Of a DNA stretch of 64,000 nt, positions 60,223 through 64,000 are shown one piece after another. Source of the DNA: Rhodomyrtus psidioides (taxonomy: Eukaryota; Streptophyta; Magnoliopsida; Myrtales; Myrtaceae); assembly GCA_021437785.1 (NCBI GenBank), contig JAILYB010000101.1:620001-684000 (forward strand), written 5' to 3'. Numbering within the stretch: position 1 is the stretch's first letter; every line of letters starts with the position of its first letter. Position numbers and translations under genes: made by a program. The notes under the pieces were generated by a model, which did no database searches, was not told the DNA's origin, and saw only the letters and a program-made list of their open reading frames with translations.

Positions 60223-60236
60223 GTTCCCGTGGGAAC
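60223..60236 (-). promoter_or_regulatory. Conserved inverted repeat past the first HD-GARP gene
   Basis: GTTCCCGTGGGAAC, six-base arms, about 112 bp beyond the stop codon. The flanking ATG..CCTTACA text is shared with the second gene's copy at 62650. It may be a 3' UTR hairpin or a leftover of the duplication. Confidence 0.5.
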
Positions 60237-60347
60237 CTTACAGTACGATCAACAACATATTCAATAGGAGTATTCAACCCCTTTCCTCTAAGCATTTTTC
60301 ATCGAGTAGCCATGCCTTGCATCAGACGTTTGATCACCGGCCTTGCG

Positions 60348-62000
60348 TCACCACTGCGGTGGTCCTTCGGCTCCAAATTGATCGAGCCAAAGATTGAACT
60401 CATCGCCAAGGAAATTGCTCGGGTCTTCGAGCCATTGATGTTCAAGTTGGGTATCAACGATCGTTGGGGGCAGATTTCTTTCATTGCCTTCGTTGTGAGG
60501 GATTGGAGTCTTTGAGCTGGAACCTTCATCATTGCCCTGTTGGGGTTGAGACATACATTCCCGAAGAGTATTGATCCAAGTGTCCAGCTCCTCATCAAGG
60601 AAATCACCTGTTCTTTTTAGCCCTTGGTGCCCAGATTGGGTGTCGTCGACTGCAGGCGAGGGATTCCTCTCTTTGCTCTCGCCGTGAGCAATTTGACCCC
60701 TCGAATTGGAACTTCCTCCGATGACCGGCAGGTTCATATGTGCACTCTCTACCCATGCCAGATCCGCTTCAGGGATAGCATTAATGACTGATTCGCGCTC
60801 AAACTGAGGAATCCCTATGTGCTGGAACTGTGGCATATACTCTTGAGGAGTATTGAGATAGCTCGGCGGAGCATTCTGATTTGGGTTAGAAGAGTCGCTG
60901 ACACGACTGCCAGTCCCGTCATTGCTGAAACACGGTTGGGTGCTCTCGGCTTTCCAATCATCGTGGTTGTAATTCTGCCCAGCACTTGAGCTCCAACCGG
61001 CTTTATGATGGTTTAACGCTATCCTTCCATCCCTTAGCAATCTTCTATAGTACTTGAGGTGAGACTCAACGTTAATTCTAGAGAGCCCCGGCACATTCAT
61101 AATCTCGAGTATGCGTAATGGGCTAGCCGAATCAACTCCTAGCTCTCGAATCGCATCAACAAATTTGGTGTGCAGTTCATAGGTCCAGTAAAACCTTGTT
61201 CTCTTATCACCCAAAATATCGTCAATACTTCGGTAGCTATTCTCTACGGGATCTAGTCGTTTCAAAAGTTGTCCAGGGAGGGACTCACCGACTTTGGATT
61301 GGCTGGCTGCGACAGCGAGTTCGTCACTGGGAGAACTCCACCTGTGATGATTCAGGTCCCATTTCTCAGAGGGTGTTGGTGTTGACCCTATGGTGTTGAC
61401 TTGCTCATGCAGATCTCCAACGGTATCTGGCTGTGTCGGAAAATGTTGTGGAGAATACGGTAACAGCTGAGCGTTATTCGTCAACAGGGATGGTTCATCG
61501 AGGAACACCTCGCCGAGGACAACAGGATTACCACAATTAAGGCAGGTGGCCTTGGTCAGAGCTTCCTTATATCTCGTGCTTTCAGCTTGAAGCTTCTCAT
61601 TCTCCTCCTTCAGGACCAGCAACTCATGGTCTGCGTATTGCTGTTTCACCCGGGTTCGTTTGTTGGCGAACCAAAACTTGACCTTCGAAAGCTCCAATCC
61701 TATCTTTCGGCTCAACTCCATTTTCTGTTGTCTGCTTGGAGTGGGGCATTCATTGAAGAAAGCTTCGAGCTCTCGGATTTGGCCTGGAGTGTGGCGTTGA
61801 AGTTGCTTCCTTTTCCGACTCCGGTCATCATTGTATACTCCTTCTTCGTAGCTAAAACCTAGAATTTCATCGCTGGAGGAGTCAGTCTCTATGGCCTTCG
61901 GGCAGGATTCAGCTCCAGGATCTTCAAAGTCTCCCAGCAGTTCGTGCTCGGAAATGTCCAGGTCGGGCGTTTCTAGCAGATGGGAATAGCTTTTAAACAT
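60348..62000 (-). CDS. Homeodomain-zipper-GARP fusion transcription factor, copy 1
   Basis: 550 residues in one exon. Acidic N-terminus (1-60); homeodomain about 62-121 with RKRKQLQRHTPGQIRELEAFF and recognition helix VKFWFANKRTR (Trp110, Phe111, Asn113, Arg115 kept; the usual Gln and Arg beside Asn are Ala and Lys). An HD-ZIP IV-type zipper-loop-zipper follows (about 122-170) with the loop CLNCGNP (Cys153, Cys156). There is no START domain. At 266-323 comes a GARP motif: KRTRFYWTYELHTKFVDAI, then LRILEIMNVPGLSRINVESHL, as in type-B response regulators. The tail contains two diverged copies of an acidic-aromatic block (DFLDEELDTWINTL, 466-479; NFLGDEFNLWLDQF, 529-542). Probably a nuclear regulator with two DNA-binding domains. 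It is intronless, though HD-ZIP IV and ARR-B genes normally have introns. Paralog copy 2 lies 762 bp upstream. Domain calls are firm; function is inferred. Confidence 0.88.
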   Translation of the reverse strand: MFKSYSHLLETPDLDISEHELLGDFEDPGAESCPKAIETDSSSDEILGFSYEEGVYNDDRSRKRKQLQRHTPGQIRELEAFFNECPTPSRQQKMELSRKIGLELSKVKFWFANKRTRVKQQYADHELLVLKEENEKLQAESTRYKEALTKATCLNCGNPVVLGEVFLDEPSLLTNNAQLLPYSPQHFPTQPDTVGDLHEQVNTIGSTPTPSEKWDLNHHRWSSPSDELAVAASQSKVGESLPGQLLKRLDPVENSYRSIDDILGDKRTRFYWTYELHTKFVDAIRELGVDSASPLRILEIMNVPGLSRINVESHLKYYRRLLRDGRIALNHHKAGWSSSAGQNYNHDDWKAESTQPCFSNDGTGSRVSDSSNPNQNAPPSYLNTPQEYMPQFQHIGIPQFERESVINAIPEADLAWVESAHMNLPVIGGSSNSRGQIAHGESKERNPSPAVDDTQSGHQGLKRTGDFLDEELDTWINTLRECMSQPQQGNDEGSSSKTPIPHNEGNERNLPPTIVDTQLEHQWLEDPSNFLGDEFNLWLDQFGAEGPPQW

Positions 62001-62762
62001 GATGGATCGGAGTATCTCGGGCTGATCTAGTTCACTCAGCTTTCTCTATTCGCTCTTACGTGTTTGTTCACTCTAGAAATTTTCTTAAGTGATTGTGCGT
62101 GTCCTAGAACCATCCTTCAGGCTGCATATGAAGGCCAGCAAGCAAGCGCTCCTCCCGAGACCCTGCAATTACTCATCGTCTGTATTCCCCCTTTCTTTTT
62201 CCTCGTGATAGGATCACAAACTCTCTTGCATTGATTCGGTTTCATCGAGTATTGCGCTTGTCCCCTAGTTCAGTCTTCAAAGCGGTGGGTCTACAATCTT
62301 TCGGCGCCTTTTATGATTTGCTAGGCCCGAGAACGTGGGGAGCAGCGGTGGACCCGCAATTAATGACTCCGTTTAATTCATTTAGCTCCATGGGAATTAA
62401 CGCTATGATCTTCTCTCAACCCCTTTTCATCGTTCAAACGAAAGTGACATTTTCCCTGTGCATGCTGTTACTCTTCATTTCAGCATCCCGGGCGCTTGGT
62501 GAGGAATGAGTTCGTGGCCACTCAAAATTTTAAAGACCGTCTCTGGTTTCAGACTTAATCTAACAAGGGATCATCACAACTGAGCATGACGATGTTCGTC
62601 GATAGCGTTGGTTTTAATATAGAATTAACTATAGTCATTAAAGAAAAATGTTCCCGTAGGAACTTTACAACGGATAAAATGAGTGATCTACTCGTGAACA
62701 TGTTCTTCTTCCTATGGGTGTTCGTAGTGACCGACCCATCGTGCCCCGAGCCAGGTGCTAGA
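62001..62762 (-). other. Intergenic region between the two HD-GARP genes
   Basis: Promoter of copy 1 and 3' flank of copy 2. No ORF of note. A weak TATA-like CATAAAAGG lies near 62315-62305 on minus, some 310 bp from the ATG, so a longer leader or another start site is possible. No repeat recognised. Confidence 0.4.
62650..62663 (-). promoter_or_regulatory. Conserved inverted repeat past the second HD-GARP gene
   Basis: GTTCCCGTAGGAAC, about 100 bp beyond the stop codon at 62763, matching the motif at 60223-60236 with one base changed in the arm. Confidence 0.5.
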
Positions 62763-63983
62763 TCATGGCTGTCCAAGCGTGCCAGCTTCCCACTGATTGA
62801 ACAAGGCATCGAGCCCCTCATCGAAGAAATCGTCTGTCGTGGGTTGACCAGCGGCAGGCAGAGCACCAGCCGACTGTTGCTCGAATGGAGGAGTGCGCAC
62901 TCGCTGTACTTGTGACACGCGCTCTTGAGAAATGTTGAAATGGCCTGGGAGGACATTCTGATCAGCTTTCAGTTTGCCGGTGGTCGGGTTGCTAGCTTGA
63001 TTGATGCTTAGATTTGGCCGGGTATCTCTTGATGCCTGAGCATTACAATGGCGGTCGCCCCTAGCTTTTGAGCTCGAGACGGATTCCTCCCGGTTTAGCT
63101 CCGCTCGACGTTGTTTTAATAGCTTTCTGTAGGCAGCAAGGTGATTCCTGACCAGTTCCTTACTAAGCCCCGGTACATACATGGCCTTAAATATGCGCGT
63201 CGGAGTTGCTGAATCGATCCCCATTTGGTGAACCACGTCTAGGAATCTGGAATGCAGTTCAGGGGGCCAAGCGAACCTCCTCTTATCGTGGCCCAAAATT
63301 GCATCGATGGCTTGACGACTGATTAACTCATCTCCAGCGGGACCCGACCCTATCGAAAATTGTTGTGCATGAGGCTGATATGCTTTGAGTTGGTCGGCGG
63401 TAACATCCAGCTCCTTGAAACTGTAGCTCCAATCAAAGCGATGCAAATCCCACCCCCCAGGAGGCATTTGTATCGTCTTCGTAGGATCATCCTGCTCATG
63501 CGTGACTCCGGCAAAATCTGGTTGAGCAGGAGATGCCCCGAGGGAGTAGGGTGGTAAATGAACGTCTTCAATCATTGCGTGAGGCTTATCGGGGAATATC
63601 TTACCGAGGGCGATGGGGTTATCGCAATGAGGGCAAACGGTAATATTGAGAGCTTTTTCATACCTCATGTTTTCTGTTCGCAGCTTTTGGTTTTCTTCCT
63701 TTAAAATCTCGACCACCTGACGTTTGCGTTGAGCCCTCGATTTGGATCTCCTATTTTGAAACCAAAACTGGATCCTCGACTGATTAATCCCCAACTCCCG
63801 GCTCAATTCAATTCTCCACTTCTTTTTCATGTAATGGCTTTTACTGAAAAGGGTTTCCAGCATTTGGGTTTCCTCCTGAGAGTATTGGTGAGGACGTCTT
63901 CTTTTCCCGAGTTGAGCATTGTGGAGGTCGTTGTCGTCGTCGTCGTGATCTTGATTTCCGTTGCCAGAAGTGTTGGGCTCCAT
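62763..63983 (-). CDS. Homeodomain-zipper-GARP fusion transcription factor, copy 2
   Basis: 406 residues in one exon. Acidic N-terminus with an Asp run (12-20). Homeodomain about 27-86 with a fully canonical recognition helix IQFWFQNRRSKSR (Trp74, Phe75, Asn77, Arg79). Zipper-like VVEILKEENQKLRTENMRYEKAL (90-112) and the loop CPHCDNP (Cys117, Cys120) follow. START is absent. GARP motif at about 234-291: KRRFAWPPELHSRFLDVV and TRIFKAMYVPGLSKELVRNHL; the helix that reads SHL in most GARP proteins is NHL here. The tail has a single acidic-aromatic block DDFFDEGLDALFNQW (384-398). Order, spacing and linker words (WDL...., AIDAILG before GARP) match copy 1, so this is a true tandem paralog. It is shorter, mostly in the tail. 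The window ends 17 bp upstream of its ATG, so its promoter and any further copies are unseen. Confidence 0.88.
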   Translation of the reverse strand: MEPNTSGNGNQDHDDDDNDLHNAQLGKRRRPHQYSQEETQMLETLFSKSHYMKKKWRIELSRELGINQSRIQFWFQNRRSKSRAQRKRQVVEILKEENQKLRTENMRYEKALNITVCPHCDNPIALGKIFPDKPHAMIEDVHLPPYSLGASPAQPDFAGVTHEQDDPTKTIQMPPGGWDLHRFDWSYSFKELDVTADQLKAYQPHAQQFSIGSGPAGDELISRQAIDAILGHDKRRFAWPPELHSRFLDVVHQMGIDSATPTRIFKAMYVPGLSKELVRNHLAAYRKLLKQRRAELNREESVSSSKARGDRHCNAQASRDTRPNLSINQASNPTTGKLKADQNVLPGHFNISQERVSQVQRVRTPPFEQQSAGALPAAGQPTTDDFFDEGLDALFNQWEAGTLGQP

Positions 63984-64000
63984 GGTTTTGGCGTTAGACT

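Overview
This 64 kb window is nuclear DNA of a flowering plant. The genes have GT-AG introns, plant-only transcription factors and transporters, and plant LTR retrotransposons, SINEs, hAT and MITE debris. A xylem-type cysteine protease and a PHT1 transporter suggest a eudicot, probably woody. Something like Eucalyptus or another Myrtaceae is my guess only; no marker here proves it. No rRNA, tRNA, CRISPR or bacterial-type operon was seen.

Layout. 1-11.5 kb is repeat-dominated: a gypsy LTR fragment, a truncated copia, a broken UGT85-type glucosyltransferase, then a complete but decayed Ty1/copia element (2720-11060, duplicated GGTTA). That element is split by a 2.3 kb solo gypsy LTR (6519-8826, duplicated AGAAT). 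11.5-24.3 kb is AT-rich repeat territory with a TIR element, a fragment of a cellulose-synthase-like A (mannan synthase) gene, another gypsy LTR and a dead hAT transposase. 24.7-34.3 kb is the gene-rich part: a PHT1 phosphate transporter (+) facing a XCP-type xylem cysteine protease (-). The protease's first intron holds a very young, complete, gag-only LTR element. 34.4-47 kb has two SINEs with target-site duplications, MITEs, an endogenous caulimovirid-like RT fragment and long stretches without a gene. 47.4-50.0 kb is a three-exon CUC3-like NAC gene. 53.3-60.2 kb is a second gypsy region whose 3.0 kb LTR carries a BRANCHLESS TRICHOME-like coiled-coil ORF. 60.3-64.0 kb holds two intronless genes in tandem on the minus strand.

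The most unusual content is that last pair. Each encodes an HD-ZIP IV-type homeodomain plus zipper-loop-zipper with its CxxC loop. The START domain expected next is absent, and a GARP (type-B response regulator/GLK-like) DNA-binding domain follows, then an acidic-aromatic tail. The copies are diverged along their whole length yet both are open, and they share a small inverted repeat about 100 bp past the stop codon. I know of no named plant homeodomain class with this architecture, so I offer it as the candidate undescribed system.

The host genes (phosphate uptake, xylem autolysis, organ-boundary control) are not an operon and have no evident shared pathway. What links the window is repeated retroelement insertion into, and apparent capture of, host sequence.
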